Source: Vitrella brassicaformis
Lineage: Eukaryota > Sar > Vitrellaceae
Reading direction: 5' to 3'
Assembly (NCBI GenBank): GCA_001179505.1
Contig: CDMY01000266.1
Location: forward strand, 1 to 58,076
DNA length: 58,076 nt
Shown: in pieces, positions 23,597-32,975 of the stretch
Layout of the letters: each line of letters starts with the position of its first letter
Numbering within the stretch: the first letter of the stretch is position 1
Translations under genes and position numbers: made by a program
Notes under the pieces: generated by a model
The model's database searches: none
What the model was told of the DNA's origin: nothing
The model's input: the letters and a program-made list of their open reading frames with translations, nothing else

Positions 23597-24407
23597 TGTG
23601 AAGGGGGAGGGCCGCTGAGAGCACTGGTGTCGACGCACAGGACGAACCTGCGGAGATCCCTGCGCCAGGCGCACAAGCCACCGATGAAGGGAACGAATCT
23701 TTCAAAGCCTTGTGACAGAGATCTGGCCACTATAGATCATCCAGGCACAGTCCCGCAGAAGATCTGCCCTCGACCCAAAGCTCGCATTGCAGGTGCTCGA
23801 GAGTGCTTCCAGCGGCGCGTTAATGTTCTCGTCGGACGGCTGTTGGTGTGTGCTGACGATTCTCAACAGAACTCAGTGATTTGATGAGTCAATGCAGTGC
23901 TGTGTATGTGAGTTCGCAGCATTCGACACTCGAAGCATCAAGTTTCAGAGCATCCACTGAAACATCCATCGTCTTTGTCGTAGTCAGTCGCATCGATGCA
24001 CGATGAAACCCCATGCACGCCACGCACACAAGACGATTTACCAATAAGTCACGCACAGGTGTGTGTTGTGCTCTAGCTGCAGCTGTGTGGCGGCGTCGGT
24101 TCTGTCTGTCGACATCAAAACCGCCATCAGCCGCCATCCTCCGCCGGGCCATTGACAGAGACAAAATACACACACCCAGCAGCACATACCCATGAGCACC
24201 GTCAAAGACTAAACTCGACAAAAGGTTCATCTCATCGACCAACCCAGACACTTAGTTAGTAGTTGAGGCATGCCGTCTCTCTCCCTCTCTCTCTCTCTCT
24301 CTTCCATGCCATCCATCCATCCGACAATCACATGCAGCACAAGCAAGCAGCTATGCACACAAGCTTGACAAACAAAACCGAGCCAGCAATACGCTGACTG
24401 GGCGTAT
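23597..24407. other. Non-coding interval
   Basis: About 810 bases containing the upstream region of PUS7 and the 3' flank of paralogue A. It includes a CT microsatellite (about 24277-24303). No coding sequence or RNA gene was recognised. Confidence 0.5.
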
Positions 24408-25545
24408 TCAGAACCACCCCCTGCGGCCGCTGAAGCGTGATCCCCAGCCGGTGCGACCGATGTGCCGGCTGCTGGGACGGCTGAAGATGCCGCCACTGAA
24501 CCGGGACCGACTCCTGCTGCCCACACGGACTGCCAGCACACACCAACCAAACCACCGGCCAAGAGAAAGACAGTCGCGCGTTAGGACAGTGCATGTGTTG
24601 GTGTCGGTGGCTGCTGCTTACATCCTCCCCCGCCCATCACGAGGCCCAGGCGGCGCCTGCTTTCGTCGTCATCGGCATCTCCGGCCTCCTCATATTCGAA
24701 TTCGCCACTGTCGATGACTGCGCCCTTCTCGTCGACCAACGAAAACTCGCCTGAGTGAACGGATGCCAGAGAGGAAGTGCGTGTCGGTCTGAGTGTATCT
24801 GTGGCTGGTGTGTGTTCGCTCACCAGGCTTTGTGATGAGTGTGTGTCCGAGTGAGAGGTGGAGCTCAGTCGTGTTGGTCGTCAGATCACGGAAGACGCCC
24901 TCAATGTTGTAGACACGCTCAGGGGCCCTGTCACCCAGCTGACAGCAAAAGGGAGAGGGACACGGAGAAAAAGGGATACCCATCCGCCACTCAGTGTGGT
25001 GTGTGCCTTCCATGCCCACGTTGATGTGGAGGGACTCCATCTTTTGGATCTCGTCGAGCGGGAGGAAGGCGAGGCCCTCCAAAGGCACACTGTCGAGTGC
25101 CTCGCTGAACCTCAAAGGCATGCTGTCCTTGCGGCTGACCAGCTGCTCGTCGTCGGACACCGTGATCTCCTTCGACACTGACAGACACACACGGCACACA
25201 CACACACAGATGGACGCCACATCCCTCCCACTTGCTGTCTGTGGCTGCGTACGCTGGATGGCGGCCAGCATGAGGCCGAACACACACGCGGCGGTCAGGA
25301 CGATGGCGCCCACGACGGCCAGCACTTTGAGTGCGGTGATGCGCTTGGGCTTCTCGGTGGCCAACGACACCTGGGGGGCCTCCAAATCACAAACCTGCAC
25401 ACACCAGCAGCACACAGACAGACAGACAGATAGGCAGACACACAGGAGGTAGGGATGGTGGCGGTGGGCATCAGGTTGGGTGAGAGAGCCATGTGTCAGT
25501 GGTCACCTTGCTGCCGATGGGCTGCTGGGCGGCGGAGTGGGCCAT
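24408..25545 (-). CDS. Single-pass membrane protein, unknown family, paralogue A
   Basis: Six exons, about 235 residues, family not recognised. Exon 1 is MAHSAAQQPIGSK. Exon 2 is VCDLEAPQVSL..KPKRIT followed by one transmembrane helix (LKVLAVVGAIVLTAACVFGL). The extracytosolic or lumenal part has VSKEITVSDDEQLVSRKDSM, FLPLDEIQKMESLHIN, ERVYNIEGVFRDLTTNTTEL (an N-glycosylation sequon NTT) and LSLGHTLITKPG. Exon 5 is GEFSLVDEKGAVIDSGEFEY plus an acidic run and SRRRLGL. The last exon is an Arg/Ser/Gly tail (VGSRSRSRFSGGIF ... WGSRFSGRRGWF). Paralogue B at 51560-52846 has the same intron positions. No signal peptide is seen; orientation is probably N-in. The last exon was found by splicing in frame and comparing with B. 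Confidence 0.75.
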
Positions 25546-25760
25546 GGCGACAAACAAACGAGATGGCTGACGAGGGGAGGGACCGACAGCGACTTCGGGC
25601 AGAAGAGTGCTTGGCTGGGATTGAAGGCAGAAGTTGGTTTGAACCACAAGGAATGGGATGACAGGAGGATGGCGGCGGCTTTGGCGAGGCGGAGGGGAGG
25701 CGTTTGGGAGGGGTAGATGGCGTTCAACCCTTCAGCCGTTGATCGACCGTTGCTGGCCGC
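24660..25760. repeat. Segmental duplication, copy 1
   Basis: This stretch closely matches about 51950-53080 in direct orientation, about 27 kb away. The match covers introns and exons 1-5 and about 200 bases upstream of the start codon. It breaks down in the acidic and tail exons. The copies carry paralogues A and B. Confidence 0.85.
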
Positions 25761-25987
25761 GGCCAGCCTGCTCGAGAGTAGCGAGTTTCCGGCAACAACA
25801 CTTGATGTCATATGTACAGTCGCATACATACGAGTCACTCCCACACGCACGTCCACATCACGTAGGCATCCAGTTGGATAGCCCTTTGTTTAGATAGCCA
25901 CACGAAGGCGCGGGCACACAGTCACAGACACACACACGAAGACCTCTCACCTTCCTTGCTCATAATCAACAACACGAAGAGCAGGAA

Positions 25988-26040
25988 GGAGCGTATCGAC
26001 AAAACGACGGCCGCAGGAGCGTATCGACAAAACGACGGCC
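25988..26040. repeat. Tandem direct repeat, two 25-base copies, 28-base period
   Basis: Bases 25988-26012 and 26016-26040 are identical (GGAGCGTATCGACAAAACGA then CGGCC), separated by GCA. It lies in the interval between paralogue A and the cysteine-rich gene, outside coding sequence. Confidence 0.9.
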
Positions 26041-26220
26041 GGCACACACGTCAAAGACTTTCACACCTCTCTCGTCGTCTCTATCTATCTTCCTCAGACA
26101 GACAAGACACAACACGACGAAAAACTTGTCTATCGCATCGGGGCATCATCGCACGCCAGTCGCCCTCCCTGTCCTCTCCTGTCCTCCATATGCCGCGTCG
26201 TCGTTGGGTCGGCTCTGTCG

Positions 26221-26966
26221 TCATCTCCTAGACTTGTTTGCGCCGAGGATGTCTTTGCCCGAGGTGGGCTTCGGTATGAATTTTGGGGGTCGGGGCCGCT
26301 TGATAGGCACAGCCGGGCGAGTGTTGCGCGGATCTGACAAACACACACAGACGATAGAAGCCATCGGCTTGTGCGTGCGCCCCTCCCTCCCTCCGTCCCT
26401 CTCCCCGGATTGCGTACAGCAGGTGAATACTCCTCGTGTGCTCCACTTGCACTCGCCCGAGCAGCACTGTGAGGTGAGTTCGCATCGGCCCCCGGTGGCA
26501 GTGCAGGCCGGGTTGCGCGGGTCAGGGACGTCCCGCGGCAAGGTAGGGGACGGAGGGGCAGCGGGGCTGTCGCCGCTGTCGGAACCTGCACACACATACA
26601 CACACACACACACACACAAGTGCAACCAAGACTGCAGTGGCCACACGTGTGGCGGGGTGGGCCGGACAGGCGGTACATTGCTGCCTTGGTGTTGGCGCAC
26701 CTTCAGGGCAGAGGAGGCATGACGACGCAAGGCAGCTCTGTGTGCCGCTGGTGCAGTACTCGACGACACCTGCGATCACCAAACGGACAGGCACAGTCAC
26801 AGTCAGCGGACCTGCGGCGGTCACCGTTGTGTGTACCTGAGCAGAGTCGGCCTGTTTTGCACTTGCAGGCCGCCTCGGAATTGGTGCACGTCTGCTGCGC
26901 CTGGGCCACCAGCACCCAAGCTGAAGTGGCGAGGACCAGAAGCAGGAAGGCCTTGCCAGTCACCAT
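26221..26966 (-). CDS. Small secreted cysteine-rich protein with knottin-like module
   Basis: Four exons, about 160 residues. The signal peptide is strong (GKAFLLLVLATSAWVLVAQA). The mature start is Cys-rich (CTNSEAACKCKTGRLCS), exon 2 holds EYCTSGTQSCLASSCLLCPE, and a Pro-rich linker follows. Exon 3 has the cysteine pattern C-x6-C-x5-CC-x3-C-x9-CC (ACTATGGRCELTSQCC, SGECKWSTRGVFTCC), the spacing of inhibitor-cystine-knot folds. Exon 4 is a basic Pro/Lys-rich tail (PAVPIKRPRPPKFIPKP ... NKSRR). Knottin folds occur in protease inhibitors, carbohydrate binders, signalling peptides and channel blockers; function here is unknown and no activity is implied. Each cysteine cluster is on its own exon. 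Confidence 0.7.
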
Positions 26967-27538
26967 CTTGGCCCTGCGGACGAAGGGACGGCTGGACGGA
27001 ACAAGGGCAGCACGGAGGGGCCGGGGGGAAGGGGAGAAAGATAAAGGAGGAAAAGACTGCAAACGACCGAACAAACGGCTGATTCGATCCACGAGACACG
27101 ACTTTTTCAGTGCTGGGAGCTGGCACCCACGGGCACAGAATCATCTGCATCCGGCCACCACTGCGGATCATATCAGCCGGCTGCAGGACCGAATGCGTTC
27201 ATTTGCAAAGCCTGACGAGTCTTTCACCTTTTTGAGGGCTGAAGACGACAACTGAGGACTGCAGCACTCACCGCGGGCACTCGAGGACGCCACAGATGGT
27301 TCAAGAGGCAACTTGAATGCGCGGGAGTCGTGTGAACGAACGAACGATCAGTGCGAGCTTCGTAGCGACAGTTTTTGACTTTCGCGTTGCTTTTGCTCGT
27401 TTCTAGGCAGCGGGCTCTTTGCAATCGCTACCCGTTCCGCTGTGCTTCCGCGGAGCTGCTGCATGCCACCCGGCCAGAGCCTCAGAATTGTGCATTCTCT
27501 CGTGTGAGTGAGCCGTCGAGGCATCCCATCCGTCAGTC
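26967..27538. promoter_or_regulatory. Divergent intergenic region, cysteine-rich gene / kinase
   Basis: 572 bases between outward-pointing starts. It presumably holds both promoters. No recognisable coding sequence or motif. Confidence 0.35.
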
Positions 27539-28367
27539 ATGTCGGCAGGGGAACTGGAAATGGGCTGGTCACAAGACCCGACCATGTACACCAAGTACCA
27601 CGTGTTGACGACGCTCGGCAGCGGAAGCTACGGCAAGGTGGTTGAGGCCGTCAAGAAGGCGGCACCGGGAGCTGCCGGCGATGGCGCTGGTGCCACCGAA
27701 GGTAGCGCTGCGTATGGCAGCACCAAGAGCAAGAAACACACTGAGGAGCACAGGGCCATCAAGCTCCAGGTAGGTACAGACGCACACAGGGGGAGGCCGA
27801 GGATGGGATGCATGCGTTGACATGACGGGGATCATGGGCTGGTTCTTCTTCTCTGCCGTTTGTGCTGCCTGCAGGACTTCTCCACTTCTCGCCCTGGAAT
27901 CACCGAGGAGCAGCTGCGCGACGTCGTAAGCCGACCCACCACACACCACTCAGACAAATCAATTCACACCACATCAGGCACCATCCCCCATCCCCCACCC
28001 CTGTGTTGTGTGTTGTGTGATGTGTTGGTGTGGTGGTGCAGTCGATGTTGCAGATGATGGATCACCCCAACGTGGTCAAGGTGTACGAGTCATGGCTCGA
28101 TGCTGAGCAGCGCCGATTGTACATGGCCATGGAGCTGGCTGCACACGGCGACCTCTACCGCTTCATGCGCAACGTCCGCAACGTACCCGACCCCGACAAC
28201 CCAGGACAGACCGTAACCACACACACACAGACAGTGGGCGGACGGATGTGAAGATGTGGTGTGGTGTGTTGCAGATGGAAATCTACGTGCGCAAGGTGTT
28301 GAAGCCCAAGCAGGTCAAGCGTTTCATGTTTCAGGTAGGTGACGACCACCACACCACACCATACGTC

Positions 28368-28400
<33 letters not shown>

Positions 28401-29134
28401 CAGATTTTGTTGGGTTTGGCCTACATGCACCTCAAACGTGTGGTGCATCGCGACCTCAAGGTGGGTCGCTCACACAACACAAGACAAGACCCACACACAG
28501 GATGCCACACCCCTCACACACATGTCCCCTCCTCCCGTCTTGATGCTGTTGGTGCGTGCAGCCTGCCAACATCCTGGTGGCTGGCAGGAAGGGCCGGTAC
28601 GCACGCACACACACGCGCGCGCACGCACCCCAAACAGGAAGCCTGAGATCATTCAAGTGCTCCGGTTGCTGTGTGTGGTGTGGTCGACAGTGAGTTGCTG
28701 AAGTTGACGGACTTCGGTCATGCCCGGCAGATCGAAGGCTGGCCACTCATGAACCACTCGGTAGGTACACATGCCCACTCCACCACTCACTGAACACCAC
28801 AGACGCACCAAAACCCCGTGTGTGATGGTGGTTCGTTTGTGTCAGGACCCCAAGTATTTGGGTACGTCAGGTTACCGCGGCCCTGAGTTGATCCTCGGCA
28901 TGCGAAAGTACGGCGGCGGAGGCGACATCTGGGCCGCTGGTAGGTAGACCCTGACTGACCCACACACCTACCCACAACACTTCACCTGCCCACACACGCT
29001 TCGTTTGTGTGTTGTGTGTTGTGCGTTGTGTGTCAGGGTGCATCTTCCTGGAGTTGGCGACCGGCGCGCGGCCCTTCCGCGTAGGCAAAGACACACACAC
29101 ATGCGCAGAAGGCCGGTGTGTGCATGGTCCATCC

Positions 29135-29167
<33 letters not shown>

Positions 29168-29882
29168 TGTGTGCAGGACAGCACCGAGTACGGTTCGTTG
29201 ATCAAGATGATTCGCGTGTTAGGTTTGCCGCCTAAGGAGGAGTTGAAGAAGCTCAACATGGAGACGTACAACCGCATGGTAACTCCCTACTCACCTGCAC
29301 ACACACACACACAGCCATCCATCCATCCATCTCTATCTCTCTCTCTCTGTGTGTGTTGCGTTGGATGTGTGTGCATTAGTGTCACACGTTGCCGCACGTG
29401 GCCCAGAAGCCCCGCGATGAGGTGAAGACCGCCCTGCGTGAGGTCATCGACGACGTGCGGGTGCCAATGCCCGACGACGAACAGTTCAGCCTACTCTTCG
29501 AGTCCGTGAGCCCCCCCCCCCGCCCCTCCCCCACANNNNNNNNNNNNNNNNNNNNNNNNNNNNNNNNNNNNNNNNNNNNNNNNNNNNNNNNNNNNNNNNN
29601 NNNNNNNNNNNNNNNNNNNNNNNNNNNNNNNNNNNNNNNNNNNNNNNNNNNNNNNNNNNNNNNNNNNNNNNNNNNNNNNNNNNNNNNNNNNNNNNNNNNN
29701 NNNNNNNNNNNNNNNNNNNNNNNNNNNNNNNNNNNNNNNNNNNNNNNNNNNNNNNNNNNNNNNNNNNNNNNNNNNNNNNNNNNNNNNNNNNNNNNNNNNN
29801 NNNNNNNNNNNNNNNNNNNNNNNNNNNNNNNNNNNCCCCCGCCCCTCCCCCACACACACGCACCACGCATCACTGTCCCTGT

Positions 29883-29917
<35 letters not shown>

Positions 29918-30347
29918 CTGTGGCGTTTCAACCCCAACGAGCGTTTGACGGCCCACGAGGCACTCAACCACCCCTACTTCGATGACCTAGACAAATCCGT
30001 AAGCACGCAACACACAACACCCCACAGACAGACAGACAGACAGACAGCGACCCAGCCCAACACACCTTTATTTGACACACACACCTTCCCTCCCTCTGTG
30101 TGTGCAGGAGTTCACTCACTGGGGGCACGACCTGGGCTTCACCTTCAACCGCCCCACCCCGGACGCCGAGGCGGACAAGCCGCGCTACGAACTCCGCAGC
30201 CGCAAGGTGCGCAAGGCCGACCAGGAGCTCCAGCGCCCCAGCAAGAAAATCAAGATCGAGACCGAGGAGATCCACCTGGGCAGCGCAGCCGCATCCTCCA
30301 TGGCCAAGCCCAAGGACAACCACCGGAAGAAACGCAAGGCGCACTGA
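27539..30347 (+). CDS. Serine/threonine protein kinase, CMGC/CDK-like, with basic nuclear tail
   Basis: At least 13 exons. Kinase motifs in order: glycine loop GSGSYGKVVEAV; a Gly/Ala-rich insert before the catalytic Lys (EEHRAIKLQ); a helix-C candidate Glu in ITEEQLRDV; SMLQMMDHPNVVKVYESW; LYMAMELAAHGDLYRFM; catalytic loop VVHRDLKPANILV; KLTDFGHARQI; activation segment LGTSGYRGPELILG (GPE in place of APE); GGGGDIWAAGCIFLELATG; and LWRFNPNERLTAHEALNHPYF. The YRGPELILG segment and the C-terminal layout place it near the CDK group of CMGC kinases, but the subfamily is not assigned and no partner cyclin is evident. The tail has two basic clusters (RSRKVRKADQ..SKKIKIE; NHRKKRKAH), likely a nuclear localisation signal. 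An assembly gap interrupts the intron before the subdomain XI exon, and phases on its two sides agree only with a weak GTCCGT donor or a missing exon. Confidence 0.85.
29536..29835. other. Assembly gap of exactly 300 N
   Basis: Runs of N between two C-rich flanks. The 19 bases before the gap (29517-29535) are identical to the 19 bases after it (29836-29854), so the two contig ends may overlap rather than be separated by 300 bases. Confidence 0.98.
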
Positions 30348-31353
30348 CTGACTGACCGGCCGACCATTGGATGCGGTGCGGCGCGGTGCGGCGTGTGCGT
30401 GAGTGAGGTGTGCGTGAGTGGCTTGTCAGGCGTGTGCTGATGGGGTGTGTGGTGGTGGTGGTGGACGGATGTAGCAATCTGATAGCTGAGAGAGGCCACA
30501 CAGACAGACAAGACAAACAAGACAGACAGACGACAGACACGCCACGGCACGCCTAGAGAGCTGCCCAGTGGTCGGTAAGTCGGTCCGTCAGTCGGTCGGC
30601 TGATTCCTTCCTTGGTTGGTCGAGCTGCCTGCCTGCCTGCCGGAGGAGTGGGATGCGTTCATGGGTGCATGGTGTGGTGGGTGTCTCGTCTCTCTCGTGC
30701 GTTGGTGCATGGTGGGCGTACCTTACATACCTGCTGCAGACATGGATGGCGTGGAGTGGAGGGGGCGAGCGGAGCCAGTGACACACCGGATGATTGGCTG
30801 ACGGACTGACGGACCGGCTGCTGGCTGGCCACTGGGCGGACTGGCTGGCTGGGCGGGGTGTGTGTGTGTTTGATGACGTGTGCGCTGTCGTGTCGTGAGT
30901 GAAGTGGACTAAGTGGCCTGGCCGACCCCCTCCCCCCTCCCCCCCTCTCTCTATCTCTCTCTCTGTGGCTCTACTCTCCCTCTCTCTCTCTCCGCCCTCT
31001 CTCTCTCACTCTCTGCGGTGCTTAGCTTCGAGATGTGTGCCTCAGCCGCCCTCAGTCTGCTGATGGTTGCGCTGGTACACACACAGACATCCACACAAGA
31101 CAGACAGACAGACGTAGCGACAGACAGACAGAGATAAAGACCGACCGACAGACAGACAGACTCTCTCAGAATTCGTGCAGGCCCGCCCGCTTTCCCCTGC
31201 CTGCCTGCCTCTGGGTGTCGTGGATGGCACCTGTACATAATATTCTAGTCAATTGCGTGTTTGTGTGTGTGTGCAAATGGATGGTTTGGCTGGCTCGGTC
31301 CTGGCTGGCTGTGCGGGCTCGTAGTACATCAGATGGATGGATGGCGTGTATGG

Positions 31354-31472
31354 AGCGAGGGGGGAAGGGACGTGTATGTGTGTGTGCGTGGTGGACGGAT
31401 GTGTGTGTCGGTTGTCTGGTTGGCCTGGCCGAGTGGTGGCATGCGGATGCCTGGATGGATGGATGGATCTGC
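31354..31472. repeat. Direct repeat A, copy 1
   Basis: Starts AGCGAGGGGGGAAGGGACGT and ends near GCGGATGCCTGGATGG. It matches 32242-32346 with small indels in the TG and TGGA runs; GGTTGGCCTGGCCGAGTGGT is identical in both copies. Confidence 0.8.
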
Positions 31473-31740
31473 TTGTGCTCACGGAATGGCTGGCGTGTCA
31501 GTTGTCTGTCATCCATCTTCTTTTTGGAGAAGGAATGGCTGTCGTGGTTTGTCGGTCGGTCTGTTTTCTCACCGCAGCGCATTCCCTCGCCAATCAGTCC
31601 ACTGCTGCTCTGACCTTGCCGTTTCTCAGAAGTAGCGGGGGATCGATGGGCAGCGGTGGACGGGCCGGGCGGGGCAATGCAATCCATGCATTGCGTGTCG
31701 TGTTGTGTTTGGGTTGATTCGATTCCCCCCCACCCGTCGT

Positions 31741-31942
31741 ACTACAGTCAGTCAGCCCATCACTGCTTTTTGCCTTCCTCTGGCCGCTTCTTTGAAGAGC
31801 TGAGGAGAGGGCAGTGATGCACACAAATACAGTCGGTCGGATGGAGGGAGGGACGGTTGGGTGGTGTCGTGGGGGTGGGTGGTGTCGTGGGGTTCTCTTC
31901 TGTCGTCGTCGGTCGATCGGTCCGTTTCTCCGTCTTTTGTTT
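31741..31942. repeat. Direct repeat B, copy 1, hairpin-bearing
   Basis: Similar to 32037-32230 throughout: ACTACAGTCAG start, CTGGCCG, AGCTGAGGAGAGG, GGTGTCGTGGGGTTCT and TCTTTTGTTT end. The first 80 bases carry the hairpin annotated at 31758-31819. Confidence 0.8.
31758..31819. ncRNA. Putative structured RNA hairpin, copy 1
   Basis: The 9-bp outer stem CATCACTGC (31758-31766) pairs with GCAGTGATG (31811-31819). A middle helix TTCCTC pairs with GAGGAG, and the terminal hairpin is CTTC-TTT-GAAG (31787-31797). Copy 2 keeps every helix with paired changes, which supports structure rather than chance. Whether it is transcribed, and from which strand, is unknown; it could also be a DNA-level element. 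Confidence 0.45.
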
Positions 31943-32036
31943 CTCATCGGGCGGGCTGTCAGTCAGGGGATCGCAGCGTGTCAGTTTTTCTTTTTGCCAT
32001 TTTGTCGACTGTGTTGGTACCTCCCCACACCGCCTT

Positions 32037-32230
32037 ACTACAGTCAGCCCGTTACTGCTGTCTTCCTTCTCTGGCCGCGCCGTCGGCGAGCTGAGGAGAG
32101 GGGCAGTAATGGAGACAATGCACGGGGAGGGGAGGGGGTTGGTCGGTGGGTCGGATGGAGTGCCGCGTATGGTGTCGTGGGGTTCTTTTTGTCGTCGTGA
32201 CCGATCGGTTCGTTTCTGCATCTTTTGTTT
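32037..32230. repeat. Direct repeat B, copy 2, hairpin-bearing
   Basis: Second copy of the 31741-31942 unit, about 300 bases downstream in the same orientation and immediately followed by repeat A copy 2. Confidence 0.8.
32050..32111. ncRNA. Putative structured RNA hairpin, copy 2
   Basis: Outer stem CGTTACTGC (32050-32058) pairs with GCAGTAATG (32103-32111) with one G-U. The middle helix is CTTCTC with GAGGAG, and the terminal hairpin is CGCC-GTC-GGCG (32078-32088). Against copy 1, two terminal pairs and one outer pair change on both sides, keeping Watson-Crick pairing. Confidence 0.45.
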
Positions 32231-32241
32231 GGCGTGTGTGC

Positions 32242-32346
32242 AGCGAGGGGGGAAGGGACGTGTGTGTGTGTATGGTGGTTGGATGTGTGTGTGTTGGTGT
32301 GGTTGGCCTGGCCGAGTGGTGGAATGCGGATGCCTGGATGGATCTG
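32242..32346. repeat. Direct repeat A, copy 2
   Basis: Second copy of 31354-31472, same orientation, ending GCCTGGATGGATCTG. Confidence 0.8.
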
Positions 32347-32975
32347 TCTGTGGTCACGATGGATGGATTGATGGACGGATGTGTGTGTGTGTGGCTGATG
32401 GCCGGTGGGTGACATTGATTCGGACACACCAATGGGACTCTTAGATAGAAGATGACGTGAACCAGACCAGCTCTCCAGACACATACATAGCCAAGTACTC
32501 AATTAATGTCACTAATGTCCATCCATCCGCGAATATAAAGGGGCCTGCAAGGCAACTCTAAGCCACAAGTGCCACACACTCTGAACAAATGCATCTATAG
32601 AGAGAGAGAGAGACATAATCTGTCTGACACCCACAAATCGATCTTGTTTGTATAGACACCCACAAATCAGTCGATCGATGCCTTCTGGCACGCCAGCCAC
32701 ACGTGGCTGCAGACAAACACTTTGGTGTACGTGGGGTGGACGTGGCCGTACGTCAATCTATCTACTGCTACAGTACAGTACAAGGGTTGCTCTGGCCGGA
32801 TATCGAATCAAGTGAGTCACCATGCCATGCGCCGCTCTTGTGCACGCGACAGATAATCCTTGAGTGAAAGCGCCGAGGCACACATAATCTATCTGACACC
32901 CACAAATCCAAAGGTCCCTCCATCTCACATGAACGTAATGGAGACAGACAGCCATCTTCGTTCGTTGTCATTAAT

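Larger units (their letters stand above)
30348..32975. other. 2.6-kb non-coding interval with direct repeats
   Basis: Between the kinase stop (+) and the stop of the Sushi-module gene (-). No ORF here resembles a protein; frames are filled by TG, TGGA and CT repeats (CT-rich 30925-31015). It contains two repeat families (31354-31472 with 32242-32346; 31741-31942 with 32037-32230), of which the second forms conserved hairpins. The rest, 32350-32975, shows nothing recognisable. Confidence 0.6.

Noticed and set aside
29382-29985. ORFs spanning the N gap
   Set aside because: Their length comes from translating N as X; they are not evidence of coding.
30913-32444. Several ORFs over 100 aa in the 30.3-33 kb interval
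   Set aside because: Composition is dominated by translations of TG, TGGA and CT repeats; overlapping ORFs exist in many frames and none resembles a protein.
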